Shown here: in pieces, positions 34,285-41,200 of the stretch
How the letters are laid out: each line of letters opens with the position of its first letter
How positions within the stretch are numbered: the first letter of the stretch is position 1
Virus record (IMG/VR): IMGVR_UViG_3300046048_000102
Span: 1 to 47,134 of that record
Origin: a virus
DNA: 47,134 bases
Direction: 5' to 3' (one strand)
Made by a program: the position numbers and the translations under genes
Notes under the pieces: model-generated
The model's database searches: none
The model's input: the letters and a program-made list of their open reading frames with translations, nothing else
Told to the model about the DNA's origin: nothing

Positions 34285-35608
34285 TGTAGTGCTCCCTTTC
34301 TACCTGCCTGCTTTTGTCAGGAGGTGGTGTTTTGGTGTTGGGTTTAACGTCTCGCCAGGTCGCTGAATGAAAATCTCTGTGGAAATCACTGCGAAAATCC
34401 GTGGGAAAACACATCTTCTTATAGTTGGTTTGAGTTCTGGAGTTTTTTCGCATTGCTTGTCGGGCTAGCTTCTTCAATTTTTTGCGGCGTTTTCTGGCCT
34501 GGGATTTTGTGAGTTTCTTGTCTTTCTCTGGTTCTCCAGAGTGCATCCACTTTGGAGGTGTCATTGGCATCGGCGGGTTCGGGCTTACAGGAGGTGCTTT
34601 GGGCATCTCCTTTCCGTTCTTGATGTATTCCTCTGCCGTTTTCTTGTCATACATTCCGTCTTTCCGAAGATCGGTAAGACAGTTGGTACATACGTACCCG
34701 AAGGTCAGGTTGGTGTATGTTGTAAAATCGCACACCTGCCCGCACATATCGCAGTATCCTGCATCGGGTATTTGTCCTTCGTTGTATTCTTCCGAAGACA
34801 ACGGAAGCTCTTCGATATCATCTTCAACAGCCACTAGTTTCTTGGTGGCCTTATCGTACTGATAGACTTTCGCTTGACCATAGATGTTGCTAGATGGGCT
34901 GGACTGCCGGGGCTTGGGAAGAACGAAGCGGAGTTTCTCCTCTGCATTCTGGCAGTGTTCCAGGAGCTTGTAGACGCACTGGAGTGTGTACCTTAGGGCT
35001 GGTATCGAAAGATACTCATCGTGGAAGTGGTTCCTCTCATACCCAGCGGACACGTTGACTGAGCATTTGCGCAGTCCTTCGCCAAGTATACTGATGTCGG
35101 AGAACATCCCCCAGTCTTCTACGAAGCCGAAGCTTTCGATGAACTGGATAAAGGATGGGCCTTCGTCGTTATAGAAGACCGCTTCTCCATGCCCTCGTCG
35201 GTCTATCTCCAGAAAGAACGGATAAGCCTGTAGTTCTGGTGCCAGCTCATAACTAGCAGCCCAGGCCCCCGTTCCACCTGACTCTTCGCCATCGCACAGT
35301 AGTAAGCCAGGTTTTGGGTTTAAGTTCTCCCAGAGTACTGCAAGAGCGTACACGCCTGCTCTGTCATCAGCGCCCAAGCCCTGTGGAGAACTTAAAGTTT
35401 CAAGCTCTTCGTCCAGATAAATCGTCTCTGGTTTTTCCGCATGCACCGTATCGATGTGTGCCACCAATAAGGGCATTTTGGTAGACCCAGGGACGTATAC
35501 GTAGTCGTTGGTCCGAATTGCATTGGTTGTCAGTTTACCGAAGTAACTGAGCAACCGTTGCTCCGATGCTTTGAGAGCATCTATGATGCCCAGTTTCGGT
35601 TCTATCAT
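34229..35608 (-). CDS. MH-clan (M20/M28/M42-like) metallopeptidase fused to zinc ribbon and basic tail
   Basis: 459 aa. Residues 1-220 carry the co-catalytic zinc peptidase pattern: LLVAHIDTVH (His51, Asp53), GLGADDRAGVYAL (Asp81), CDGEESGGTGA (Glu108/109), FFLEIDRRG (Asp136) and ERNHFHDEYLS (His194/196). All ligand positions expected for an aminopeptidase or amidohydrolase of this clan are present. Next comes a zinc ribbon (YCDMCGQVC...VCTNCLTDLRKD), a Pro-rich linker and a very basic segment (KSQARKRRKKLKKLARQ) that may bind nucleic acid. It overlaps the preceding gene by ATGA. A peptidase of this type in an early operon suggests action on a host peptide or amide, but the substrate is unknown. 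Confidence 0.8.
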   Translation of the reverse strand: MIEPKLGIIDALKASEQRLLSYFGKLTTNAIRTNDYVYVPGSTKMPLLVAHIDTVHAEKPETIYLDEELETLSSPQGLGADDRAGVYALAVLWENLNPKPGLLLCDGEESGGTGAWAASYELAPELQAYPFFLEIDRRGHGEAVFYNDEGPSFIQFIESFGFVEDWGMFSDISILGEGLRKCSVNVSAGYERNHFHDEYLSIPALRYTLQCVYKLLEHCQNAEEKLRFVLPKPRQSSPSSNIYGQAKVYQYDKATKKLVAVEDDIEELPLSSEEYNEGQIPDAGYCDMCGQVCDFTTYTNLTFGYVCTNCLTDLRKDGMYDKKTAEEYIKNGKEMPKAPPVSPNPPMPMTPPKWMHSGEPEKDKKLTKSQARKRRKKLKKLARQAMRKNSRTQTNYKKMCFPTDFRSDFHRDFHSATWRDVKPNTKTPPPDKSRQVEREHYNAVALYPQLFGKSSEQTG

Positions 35609-36828
35609 CCTGTCTCTTCTTCCTCCTTTTCTGGTACTCCGCAGCGGTTACAGTATGGGTTGGCGTCGTCATCCTCAACATAGCAGTCGGTTGCTCTTTC
35701 ATAGATGAGCAGACCGCACTCGGTGCATTGTATAGTGGTAGATTCTATGCACGTTTCGCACATGGTCCCAAAGCCTTCTACCTCATCTGAGTTATCCTGT
35801 GGGCTGTCATGGTCGCAACATTCGCAGTAAAAAAAGTATTGGTTATAGCAGTATTCGCAATATACATCTCCATCAATCCAGTAGCTATCGTCTTCATTCA
35901 TGCCGTTACCGCAGCTGGAGCACTGGAGACGGTCGCCTTCTGCTTGTTCCCACATGCAGCTGTTACTGCAGCCGATCATGTAAGTATTTCCGTCTACCTC
36001 CGAGTGCACGGTGCTTGGGTCAAATGTCTTACTGCACGAGGGGCAGCTCCATCTGTAGTCTGTAGTCAGTAGATCAAAGTTGCCTTTTATTGCTGTGCAT
36101 TTGTAGGGCGAATGATTCGGAAAGATTGGAAGTACCTCACGATCCCGGTTAATCCTGGTGTATTCGATTGTAGCGCCTGAAAGAGATTCCAAAGCTCTTA
36201 CAAAGATACTCCTGGGGATCTCTCTTCGGGAGCATTGGGTGTAGTTATTCATCAGGTAAGCTGTATGCTGATCTTGGATGTAACAGATCATACGACCTTT
36301 TCCATATCGGCCCCGTTTTTGTGATTCAGTTATGTCGGCAGGTAGGGTTGGTCTAATCAAGATAGTTCCACATGCAGGCGAGTCGTCTATGAACCTACCG
36401 TTGTAGTGGTTACATCCGCCTTCTTGGAAGCAAGAGTCGTCGTCTCCGAACAGCCCAAATTTCTCACTGTTGAAGTAGTCGGGTTTCATCTCAGTTCTTG
36501 CTTCGATTTGAACATACAGTTCCCCGATCGCAGCGACTATCTGAGGCCACACTGCTGCGACCTCCTCTTTTTTCATTCCGCTCTCCAGTACGAACTTCTT
36601 GATGTGTTTGACTATCTTTGTTCCTTTGTGATCGTAGAACTTCTCGGTGTAAAGGTACTCTTCGCTCAGGGCTTGCCAGGTTAGGTCTCGGCAGTTCGTG
36701 TATCTTGTGCGGTCCTCTGCAAACTCGTGCCACTGAGACCATTTGAACATGTAGTCAAGGATGCGATATATATCCTCAGAATTTCCACCACCGTTTTCGA
36801 TGGTGACTATGTTGGATATGTTGTTCAT
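35605..36828 (-). CDS. Multi-zinc-finger early protein
   Basis: 407 aa. The N-terminal 260 residues are unrecognised (EDIYRILDYMFKWSQWHEFA, YFNSEKFGLFGDDDSCFQEG, SRREIPRSIFVRALESLSG). From about 263 on there is a string of paired cysteines: WSCPSCSKTF, CSNSCMWE, LQCSSCGNGM, VYCEYCYNQYFFYCECCDHD, TMCETCIES, IQCTECGLL, YCNRCG, enough for four or five treble-clef/zinc-ribbon units, ending in an acid tail EKEEEETG. It shares an ATGA overlap with the peptidase gene; since both have zinc ribbons, they may act together. It might bind nucleic acid or a host protein. Confidence 0.75.
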   Translation of the reverse strand: MNNISNIVTIENGGGNSEDIYRILDYMFKWSQWHEFAEDRTRYTNCRDLTWQALSEEYLYTEKFYDHKGTKIVKHIKKFVLESGMKKEEVAAVWPQIVAAIGELYVQIEARTEMKPDYFNSEKFGLFGDDDSCFQEGGCNHYNGRFIDDSPACGTILIRPTLPADITESQKRGRYGKGRMICYIQDQHTAYLMNNYTQCSRREIPRSIFVRALESLSGATIEYTRINRDREVLPIFPNHSPYKCTAIKGNFDLLTTDYRWSCPSCSKTFDPSTVHSEVDGNTYMIGCSNSCMWEQAEGDRLQCSSCGNGMNEDDSYWIDGDVYCEYCYNQYFFYCECCDHDSPQDNSDEVEGFGTMCETCIESTTIQCTECGLLIYERATDCYVEDDDANPYCNRCGVPEKEEEETG

Positions 36829-36834
36829 TCAGGT

Positions 36835-36969
36835 TTATGTGTCCTCCCACTCTTGTTTTCTTTCCCTGTCGATGTTGAAGGACCCACAGAACGGGCAGTG
36901 GTCCCAGTGGAAATTCTCGTCGACCCAGAACTCTCTGCAGTCAAGGCACATGTACTTGTAGGTTACCAT
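36835..36969 (-). CDS. 44-aa zinc-ribbon protein
   Basis: MVTYKYMCLDCREFWVDE, then HWDHCPFCGSFNIDRERKQE: two CxxC knuckles 14 residues apart, a minimal zinc ribbon. AGGGAG lies about six bases before the ATG. It ends a few bases before the multi-zinc-finger gene, whose own ribosome binding site is weak, so translation may be coupled. Confidence 0.75.
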   Translation of the reverse strand: MVTYKYMCLDCREFWVDENFHWDHCPFCGSFNIDRERKQEWEDT

Positions 36970-36971
36970 CG

Positions 36972-37166
36972 CTACTCCCTTGCCAGTCCGCAGTAACCCC
37001 TGCGGTTTGACCAGTCGTGTAGAGGCTCATCGCTCTTCGATTCGTCCCACCAGATCCAGGCCATGCACGATGCCCCTGAGCACACTCTTGAATGGATCGG
37101 GTGTGCTGCTTGTGGTCCACAGCAGTCGTAAAATCCTGCTTTTTTCGGTGTAAGCAGTTGCTTCAT
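36972..37166 (-). CDS. Small Cys/Trp-rich early protein
   Basis: 64 aa: KKAGFYDCCGPQAAHP, RVCSGASCMAWIWWDES, then NRRGYCGLARE. Five cysteines and a WIWW cluster suggest a small zinc-binding or disulfide-free metal fold. GGGAGG lies eight bases before the ATG. No family recognised. Confidence 0.65.
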   Translation of the reverse strand: MKQLLTPKKAGFYDCCGPQAAHPIHSRVCSGASCMAWIWWDESKSDEPLHDWSNRRGYCGLARE

Positions 37167-37169
37167 GGT

Positions 37170-37397
37170 TTACCACCTCCCGCGCTTTGAGGGTTGGCGT
37201 TGGGTTCCTTCGAGAGCTTCTCTTTCCTCTCGGAGAATCTTAATCATGTTCTGCTGCGCACACCAGTCTTGGTGTAGCACATTGTACTGCAGTTCCAGAT
37301 ATTCTAGTTTATCTAAGGTTCTGCAGTGCTCGGCTTCCAGTTCCTTGATCCTATCGTTCTGCTTGTCGAGCTCGATAATGAACTCTGTGAGTGTCAT
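37170..37397 (-). CDS. Small coiled-coil early protein
   Basis: 75 aa starting MTLTEFIIELDKQNDRIKEL, a continuous heptad-like helix (ELEAEHCRTLDKLEYLELQY) with a basic tail (RQPSKRGRW). The internal ATG at 37397 is preferred over one at 37418 because GGGAGAG lies just before it, with the longer form starting inside the preceding gene. Unknown function. Confidence 0.65.
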   Translation of the reverse strand: MTLTEFIIELDKQNDRIKELEAEHCRTLDKLEYLELQYNVLHQDWCAQQNMIKILREEREALEGTQRQPSKRGRW

Positions 37398-37398
37398 G

Positions 37399-37683
37399 TT
37401 ATTCTCTCCCTGGACCATCGTCCTGGTCGTAGTAGCCTCTGTTTGAGCCCTCCAGTTCTACTACGCTCTGAATGTGCACAACGAATGTCTTAATCTTGAA
37501 GGTCTGACGATTCTCAAACTGAATATCGAATCCAGTTTTGTAGGGCGTAGGTGTGATCTTGTGGAGCGCCCAGGGGTAGATTCTGTCGTGTTTGAAATCC
37601 TGGACGTTGAGCCTAACGCCATACTCATCGTCACATTGATGTATGCACGCTAAGATCGCTTCAAGGCAGTGCTTGACTTCCAT
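37399..37683 (-). CDS. Small early protein of unknown function
   Basis: 94 aa, alpha/beta (MEVKHCLEAILACIHQCDDE, then TFKIKTFVVHIQSVVELEG), with an acidic end. AGGAGGT lies six bases before the ATG. No family recognised. Confidence 0.65.
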   Translation of the reverse strand: MEVKHCLEAILACIHQCDDEYGVRLNVQDFKHDRIYPWALHKITPTPYKTGFDIQFENRQTFKIKTFVVHIQSVVELEGSNRGYYDQDDGPGRE

Positions 37684-37693
37684 TATGTACCTC

Positions 37694-37903
37694 CTATTTG
37701 TCTAGAGGTTCGCAGTTGTTGCCAACCAGTTTGACCTGAATGTTGTGGGCATCGTAACCTATTTCGTAGAACTCTTCGGACACCTTGTCTTTCACCTGCT
37801 CTTCGGTCAGGTTATCCTTTGGGATGTACGCAGTGACAGTGGCGCTGATTTCCCAGTACCTGCTGCACTTGTCGTTAAGAAGGAACAGTATATATTTCGG
37901 CAT
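37694..37903 (-). CDS. Small early protein of unknown function
   Basis: 69 aa starting MPKYILFLLNDKCSRYWEIS, then ATVTAYIPKDNLTEEQVKDK and a beta/alpha end; compact alpha-beta look. The start at 37903 is chosen because GAGGAGG lies nine bases upstream; an upstream ATG at 37921 would put that site inside the coding region. It overlaps the previous gene by 29 bases. Confidence 0.65.
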   Translation of the reverse strand: MPKYILFLLNDKCSRYWEISATVTAYIPKDNLTEEQVKDKVSEEFYEIGYDAHNIQVKLVGNNCEPLDK

Positions 37904-38042
37904 CTTCGTTTGCCTCCTCATGTTTTCGGATGATGTCCTGCTGCATGGACAGTAGTTCGTTGAGACGATCTATCGTTTTTTGCTGACGAGAAATCGTCTT
38001 GTTGAGATGCTGTACTTCCTGTTGTAACTCTCGGAGTGGCAT
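37875..38042 (-). CDS. Small coiled-coil protein
   Basis: 55 aa: MPLRELQQEVQHLNKTISRQ, continuing QKTIDRLNELLSMQQDII, then an acidic tail. Clear heptad pattern. The start overlaps the upstream stop as TAATG. A much longer upstream frame is only a shadow of the neighbour. Confidence 0.65.
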   Translation of the reverse strand: MPLRELQQEVQHLNKTISRQQKTIDRLNELLSMQQDIIRKHEEANEDAEIYTVPS

Positions 38043-38344
38043 TAGGGTGTCCAGTATCCAGGAGGGTCCTGGATATTCGGAAGGACAGGACCGAAAGCCT
38101 TGTCTTGCAAGGTTTCCAGATAGTCCAGGTCGTTTGCGGCCAGTGCGACGATGTACTCGGTGGTCTCCACGGGCCAACGCTTGTAGGCGTGCTGCAGCCA
38201 TGCTACGAAGTCACCAACTGCCTGTCCGTCCATGCAGAAGTCTGCATCTGAAAAGGCGAACGAATCGATAAACGTGAGACGTTGTGAAGCGTTAGCTTGT
38301 TGGAAGGCTGCAAGTTCAGCCTGCCGTTTTTCCCAGGTATCCAT
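38042..38344 (-). CDS. Small early protein of unknown function
   Basis: 100 aa, helical and aromatic (KRQAELAAFQQANASQRLTF, AVGDFVAWLQHAYKRWPVE, IVALAANDLDYLETLQDKAF), ending PPGYWTP. AGGAGG lies a few bases before the ATG. No family recognised. Confidence 0.65.
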   Translation of the reverse strand: MDTWEKRQAELAAFQQANASQRLTFIDSFAFSDADFCMDGQAVGDFVAWLQHAYKRWPVETTEYIVALAANDLDYLETLQDKAFGPVLPNIQDPPGYWTP

Positions 38345-38352
38345 TGGTCCTC

Positions 38353-38655
38353 CTAGTTAGGAAGTTGGTCTTGCTCTACGACAGCACAGATGGTAGCGCA
38401 GTGCAAAGCTGCTTGTTTGTAGAAGTTGTTAAGTGCACTTTCAATGTTCTCAGGTTGAAGAGCGATCTTCAATCCCTGCCCGAAGGCCCATGCAGCGTCC
38501 GAACTAGCACCATAGGCTTGAATAAAAAGACGCTCATTCGTGGTATCTCCTCCAAGGACAATTACTGATTCCAGGAGAGTCTCTTGTCCATCACCATTGG
38601 TAATTCGTACTGTCTTTTCATCTGGATCTATTTCTATTACGAGTAGGCGTTTCAT
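38353..38655 (-). CDS. Small early protein with conserved leader
   Basis: 100 aa starting MKRLLVIEIDPDEKTVRITN, then ESVIVLGGDTTNERLFIQAY and a helical end (DAAWAFGQGLKIALQPENIE). The start at 38655 is chosen over an upstream ATG at 38739 because of the GAGGAGG before it; the same leader (GAGGAGGGCGCAAAAATGAA) precedes the gene at 39472. No family recognised. Confidence 0.65.
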   Translation of the reverse strand: MKRLLVIEIDPDEKTVRITNGDGQETLLESVIVLGGDTTNERLFIQAYGASSDAAWAFGQGLKIALQPENIESALNNFYKQAALHCATICAVVEQDQLPN

Positions 38656-38674
38656 TTTTGCGCCCTCCTCTTGC

Positions 38675-38745
38675 CCCTGGCTCTCCGCCAGGGTGTGATG
38701 GTGCATCAGTAGAATAGCCGTGTAAGGTTTTGGCCTCACACGGCT
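38675..38745 (-). promoter_or_regulatory. Two strong hairpins in the leader of the 38655 gene
   Basis: A 12-bp hairpin with six-base loop (38716-38745) and a 7-bp hairpin with five-base loop (CCCTGGC/GCCAGGG, 38675-38693) lie between the tRNA-like element and the gene. No T run follows, so RNA processing or stability elements (like T7 RNase III sites) are more likely than terminators. Confidence 0.55.
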
Positions 38746-38839
38746 TTCTAGTGATGTGGGCTAGTGCATGTTCAATCGCCCATGCTCTGGCTCCTCTCAG
38801 AATGGATTGGTTCGCTCTCCTTTCTGATGTATTTAAGAT

Positions 38840-38915
38840 TGGCAGTCCCGGCCGGATTTGATACCTGCGTTTCCAGGTTGAGAGACCTGGCGTCCTGAAC
38901 TTAGACGACGGGACC
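38840..38915 (-). tRNA. Degenerate tRNA-Glu(CUC)-like element
   Basis: 76 bases on the minus strand fold as a near-tRNA: acceptor GGTCCCG/CGGGACT (one G-U), discriminator G, encoded CCA, a D arm CGTCT...AGGAC as in tRNA-Glu, anticodon arm CCAGG/CCTGG with loop CTCTCAA (anticodon CUC), and a T arm GCAGG/CCGGC. Flaws: one extra T in the anticodon arm, one extra base in the T loop (TATCAAAT), a mismatch in the T stem and no GG in the D loop. It is likely a decaying tRNA or a tRNA mimic. Confidence 0.55.
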
Positions 38916-38922
38916 ATGTAGC

Positions 38923-39204
38923 CTACTCGGCGTTGCCTTCGCAGCCTTTCGGCACATATTTGTTTTTGATCCAATGGCCGTTTCTCTTGAACCAAACGCT
39001 ACCATCGGTTTCGATCTTGAGCCCCAGTACTCCGTGGTAGTTAGCAACGTCTTCGAGGCAGGAGTCTGTTGGCTGCAGTTCGTCGTACATGTAGATCTCG
39101 ACGATGTTGTATTGAATGGGTTCGGGCGTGGTTGCTTTGTACGCTTCCACGCCCCCAAAGGTTACCAGCGCTGCCAGGATTATGACGAAAATGCTATTCA
39201 GCAT
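38923..39204 (-). CDS. Small membrane-anchored or secreted early protein
   Basis: 93 aa from ATG at 39204 (a TTG two codons upstream is possible). The N-terminus MLNSIFVIILAALVTFGGVEA is a signal peptide or membrane anchor; the rest is polar with SVWFKRNGHWIKNKYVPKGC and two cysteines. It starts inside the end of the preceding gene, so translation is coupled. No family recognised. Confidence 0.65.
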   Translation of the reverse strand: MLNSIFVIILAALVTFGGVEAYKATTPEPIQYNIVEIYMYDELQPTDSCLEDVANYHGVLGLKIETDGSVWFKRNGHWIKNKYVPKGCEGNAE

Positions 39205-39472
39205 TTTCAAGCCCTACGTAGGGTGTCTGCTGGTTTTCAGGCTGGTTTACGCATTTGGTGCAACGGTCTTTGCTGCACGGGTCGTCGCAGATTGCCTCTT
39301 TGTTGAATCGTGCAGGGTTGTTGTACTTGAGGTGATAGTCGAACTTGTTCACGAACTCTTCGCTTCTTCCGAAGTGGCAGTATGTGCAGGCAAAGATTAC
39401 AGCCAGTCTGCCGTTGAGGAGCGGGAGTTCGCTGGTCTCGATTCTCGATCCACATGCAGGACATCCGTTCAT
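39194..39472 (-). CDS. Zinc-ribbon early protein (Lar-like N-terminus)
   Basis: 92 aa starting MNGCPACGSRIE and followed by IFACTYCHFGRS, a CxxC...CxxC zinc ribbon resembling the Lar restriction-alleviation family layout. A second cysteine cluster (ICDDPCSKDRCTKCVNQ) lies near residues 61-77. The leader is shared with the gene at 38655. Relation to Lar is only a resemblance in cysteine pattern. Confidence 0.65.
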   Translation of the reverse strand: MNGCPACGSRIETSELPLLNGRLAVIFACTYCHFGRSEEFVNKFDYHLKYNNPARFNKEAICDDPCSKDRCTKCVNQPENQQTPYVGLENAE

Positions 39473-39621
39473 TTTTGCGCCCTCCTCTTGACTCCAGGCC
39501 CCCCGTTTTCCCTTTTGGGGTGGCTCTGGGTTTTGACTACAAGCATCTATCCAGAACCAGGTAAGCGACAGTCCTTTTAGCTATCTGCTCCCTGGGTCTG
39601 GTAGAGGCTCGGAGTTCCCGC
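39473..39621. other. Gene-free gap of 149 bases with a leader hairpin
   Basis: I see no coding sequence. Close to the downstream gene there is a C/G-rich foldback around 39490-39530 (CCAG...CTGG arms enclosing CCCC/GGGG), just upstream of the shared GAGGAGGGCGCAAAAATG leader. Possibly an RNA processing or translational control element. Confidence 0.4.
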
Positions 39622-39858
39622 CTACACGTGAGAGGTGGTGAAGGGTAACTCGGCCTGCTGTGCCTGCTCCTTCTCCTGCTCCTGAACCTGCTCGGGAGCC
39701 TTGAAGGGTTCGATGTCGCTGGTTACCGTGACCAGGTAGTTCTCCTGACGGATGAACCAGTCGAGCCTTGCTCCGGTCCACTTTACCGTCTTGTTCTCGT
39801 TGGTCGGAAGGTGTTTCACCAGCGCTTTGTACATCTTGTTCGGTTGCAGTCGAACCAT
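39622..39858 (-). CDS. Small early protein of unknown function
   Basis: 78 aa: MVRLQPNKMYKALVKHLPTN, then TVKWTGARLDWFIRQENYLV and an acidic Gln/Glu-rich tail (EQVQEQEKEQAQQAE). AAGGAGG lies eight bases before the ATG. It is the first gene after the terminator at 39901-39945. No family recognised. Confidence 0.65.
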   Translation of the reverse strand: MVRLQPNKMYKALVKHLPTNENKTVKWTGARLDWFIRQENYLVTVTSDIEPFKAPEQVQEQEKEQAQQAELPFTTSHV

Positions 39859-39900
39859 GGTGTAACCTCCTTTATGTTTTTGATTTGGGGGTTGCCTATA

Positions 39901-39945
39901 AAAATTTTATCTCCCCCTTTCGCGCTCTAAGGGGGAGATGAAATT
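39901..39945 (-). terminator. Terminator-like hairpin within the early region
   Basis: A nine-base stem ATCTCCCCC/GGGGGAGAT (39931-39939 with 39909-39917) is followed on the minus strand by AAAATTTTTAT; A/T pairs can extend the stem before the T run. It sits in a 203-base gap (39859-40061) that holds no convincing gene, so it probably ends or attenuates the first early transcript. Confidence 0.7.
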
Positions 39946-40061
39946 GCATTTGACTGTGCGCTGTTGACCTGAATTGGATTAATGAGTCGACGACAGGCAA
40001 GAGCCGTGACAGCGTGAAGTGTGCTGGCACGGCGCTTGCAGTCGACGAATGAGGAAGTTGC

Positions 40062-40400
40062 CTATTTTTGCACTTCGCCTTGGCCATCGCATGTGGTGCA
40101 TACGATTTCGCCTTGGCCCCCGCATAGCCAGCACTTGGTCTTGGTCTGGCTGTTGTATATGGTGTAGCCTGTGCCGTTGCATGGTACGCACGGCTCCATG
40201 CCTGTGCCTCTGACTGGATCTGTGGCCCCGGCTCTGTCTACGCCGTGGCACTTGGAGCAGTTGGCGAACTCGTCCTTGTACATAGGCTCGTATCGTGCTC
40301 CATCGTCTACGAATGAGGCAGGAGCGATTTCTACGACCTTGCCTATGTCTGCCTTACTGTACTTGGTCTGCGGTTTTATGACGTAGCTGTCAAGGGCCAT
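40062..40400 (-). CDS. DnaJ-type cysteine-rich zinc-finger protein
   Basis: 112 aa. Four CxxCxGxG-like motifs as in the DnaJ zinc domain: CSKCHG (48-53), CVPCNGTG (71-78), CWLCGGQG (90-97) and CTTCDGQG (101-108). There is no J domain and no substrate-binding C-terminal domain. In DnaJ this region binds two zinc ions and helps hold unfolded protein. TAGGAGG precedes the ATG inside the upstream micropeptide gene. It might modulate the host DnaK system or simply be a zinc-stabilised small early protein. Confidence 0.8.
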   Translation of the reverse strand: MALDSYVIKPQTKYSKADIGKVVEIAPASFVDDGARYEPMYKDEFANCSKCHGVDRAGATDPVRGTGMEPCVPCNGTGYTIYNSQTKTKCWLCGGQGEIVCTTCDGQGEVQK

Positions 40401-40401
40401 G

Positions 40402-40479
40402 TTATCCTCCTATGTAGTGGATGATGCCGTAGAGGAGCGTTAGGACTACCCAAGGTGCTAAGGTATAGATTGTCTGCAT
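40402..40479 (-). CDS. 25-aa transmembrane micropeptide
   Basis: MQTIYTLAPWVVLTLLYGII then HYIGG: a single hydrophobic helix. The ATG overlaps the stop of the upstream gene (TAATG), and the next gene's ribosome binding site lies in its last codons. It shares the core L-[AS]-P-W-[IV]-V-L-[ST] with the 27-aa peptide at 41201-41284, suggesting the two are paralogs. Confidence 0.65.
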   Translation of the reverse strand: MQTIYTLAPWVVLTLLYGIIHYIGG

Positions 40480-40790
40480 TAGAACGAGCCTCCTTCTGTG
40501 AGAAACATTATTTTCTTGGCGAACAAGACGGCTTCGGCTCTGCCGTCGACTGTGGTGCAGTCCCACGCCTCTGCGACTGAGAGGAGAGCAGTTACGGCAT
40601 CCCGCAACTGCTCTACCATCGCCATTGACTCCCGCCTGACCTGAAGCCCGCCTTTGGCGTTCTCTGCGGTCTGGTGGAGCGTCCTATGGGTTCGCACTAG
40701 GTCTTCGTTCTGGCTCTTAAGCGTCTTGATCTGACGCTCTGCCTGTTGCAGTTTAGCCACCAGCATCTTATTGAGTTGCTGTTCTGTCAT
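40479..40790 (-). CDS. Small coiled-coil early protein
   Basis: 103 aa: an N-terminal heptad helix (LNKMLVAKLQQAERQIKTLK), a middle linker, and a helical C-terminus (MVEQLRDAVTALLSVAEAWD). AAAGGAGG lies before the ATG. No family recognised. Confidence 0.7.
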   Translation of the reverse strand: MTEQQLNKMLVAKLQQAERQIKTLKSQNEDLVRTHRTLHQTAENAKGGLQVRRESMAMVEQLRDAVTALLSVAEAWDCTTVDGRAEAVLFAKKIMFLTEGGSF

Positions 40791-40804
40791 GGTATGATCC
40801 TCCT

Positions 40805-41182
40805 TTAGCCGTATATCTGGCCGTTGGCGTTGATGACGGTGACTGGTACTCCCGCTTTTTTAGCACGACGCACCATGTCTGCCGTGCCTCTGCTCTGTTC
40901 GATGTTGTCGTGGAAGGCAAGCACCATGCTCGGCTTGCCTTCGTCTAACATCTGTTGGTTGCGAATGGGACCAGCTGCTTTGCCGTGCTGGTCCCACTTG
41001 GCCGGGAAGGCCCTAATGTGACAGTCGAGAGACTTGGCAACCGCAGCACCGATCTTGTCTGCGCCTCTGCAGTCGCCGTGGACTATGGTTAGGCCCTTGA
41101 AGTGCTTACGGTATGGTGCTATGTATGACCGAATCACGTCCGCACTGGTCCAGTTTCTGTCACCACAGATTAAGAATATCAT
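40805..41182 (-). CDS. SLOG-family (DUF2493, YspA-like) protein
   Basis: 125 aa. Rossmann-like start MIFLICGDRNWTSADVIRSY, the VHGDCRGAD motif at 35-42, and HGKAAGPIRNQQML at 66-79, all diagnostic of DUF2493 in the SLOG superfamily. SLOG proteins bind nucleotides or nucleotide-derived ligands; the role of the phage members is unsettled. A good ribosome binding site (AAAGGAG) precedes the ATG. Confidence 0.88.
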   Translation of the reverse strand: MIFLICGDRNWTSADVIRSYIAPYRKHFKGLTIVHGDCRGADKIGAAVAKSLDCHIRAFPAKWDQHGKAAGPIRNQQMLDEGKPSMVLAFHDNIEQSRGTADMVRRAKKAGVPVTVINANGQIYG

Positions 41183-41200
41183 GCTCTGCTCCTTTCTGGT

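Noticed and set aside
37875-38201. Long N-terminal extension of the coiled-coil gene
   Set aside because: The extension is Arg/Pro/Gly-rich and lies inside the upstream gene; the TAATG overlap at 38042 is the better start.
38656-38739. N-terminal extension of the 100-aa gene to 38739
   Set aside because: It passes through two hairpins and the shared leader; the GAGGAGG site supports the start at 38655.
39896-40087. 63-aa minus-strand frame
   Set aside because: No binding site, overlaps the DnaJ-type gene end and runs through the terminator hairpin.
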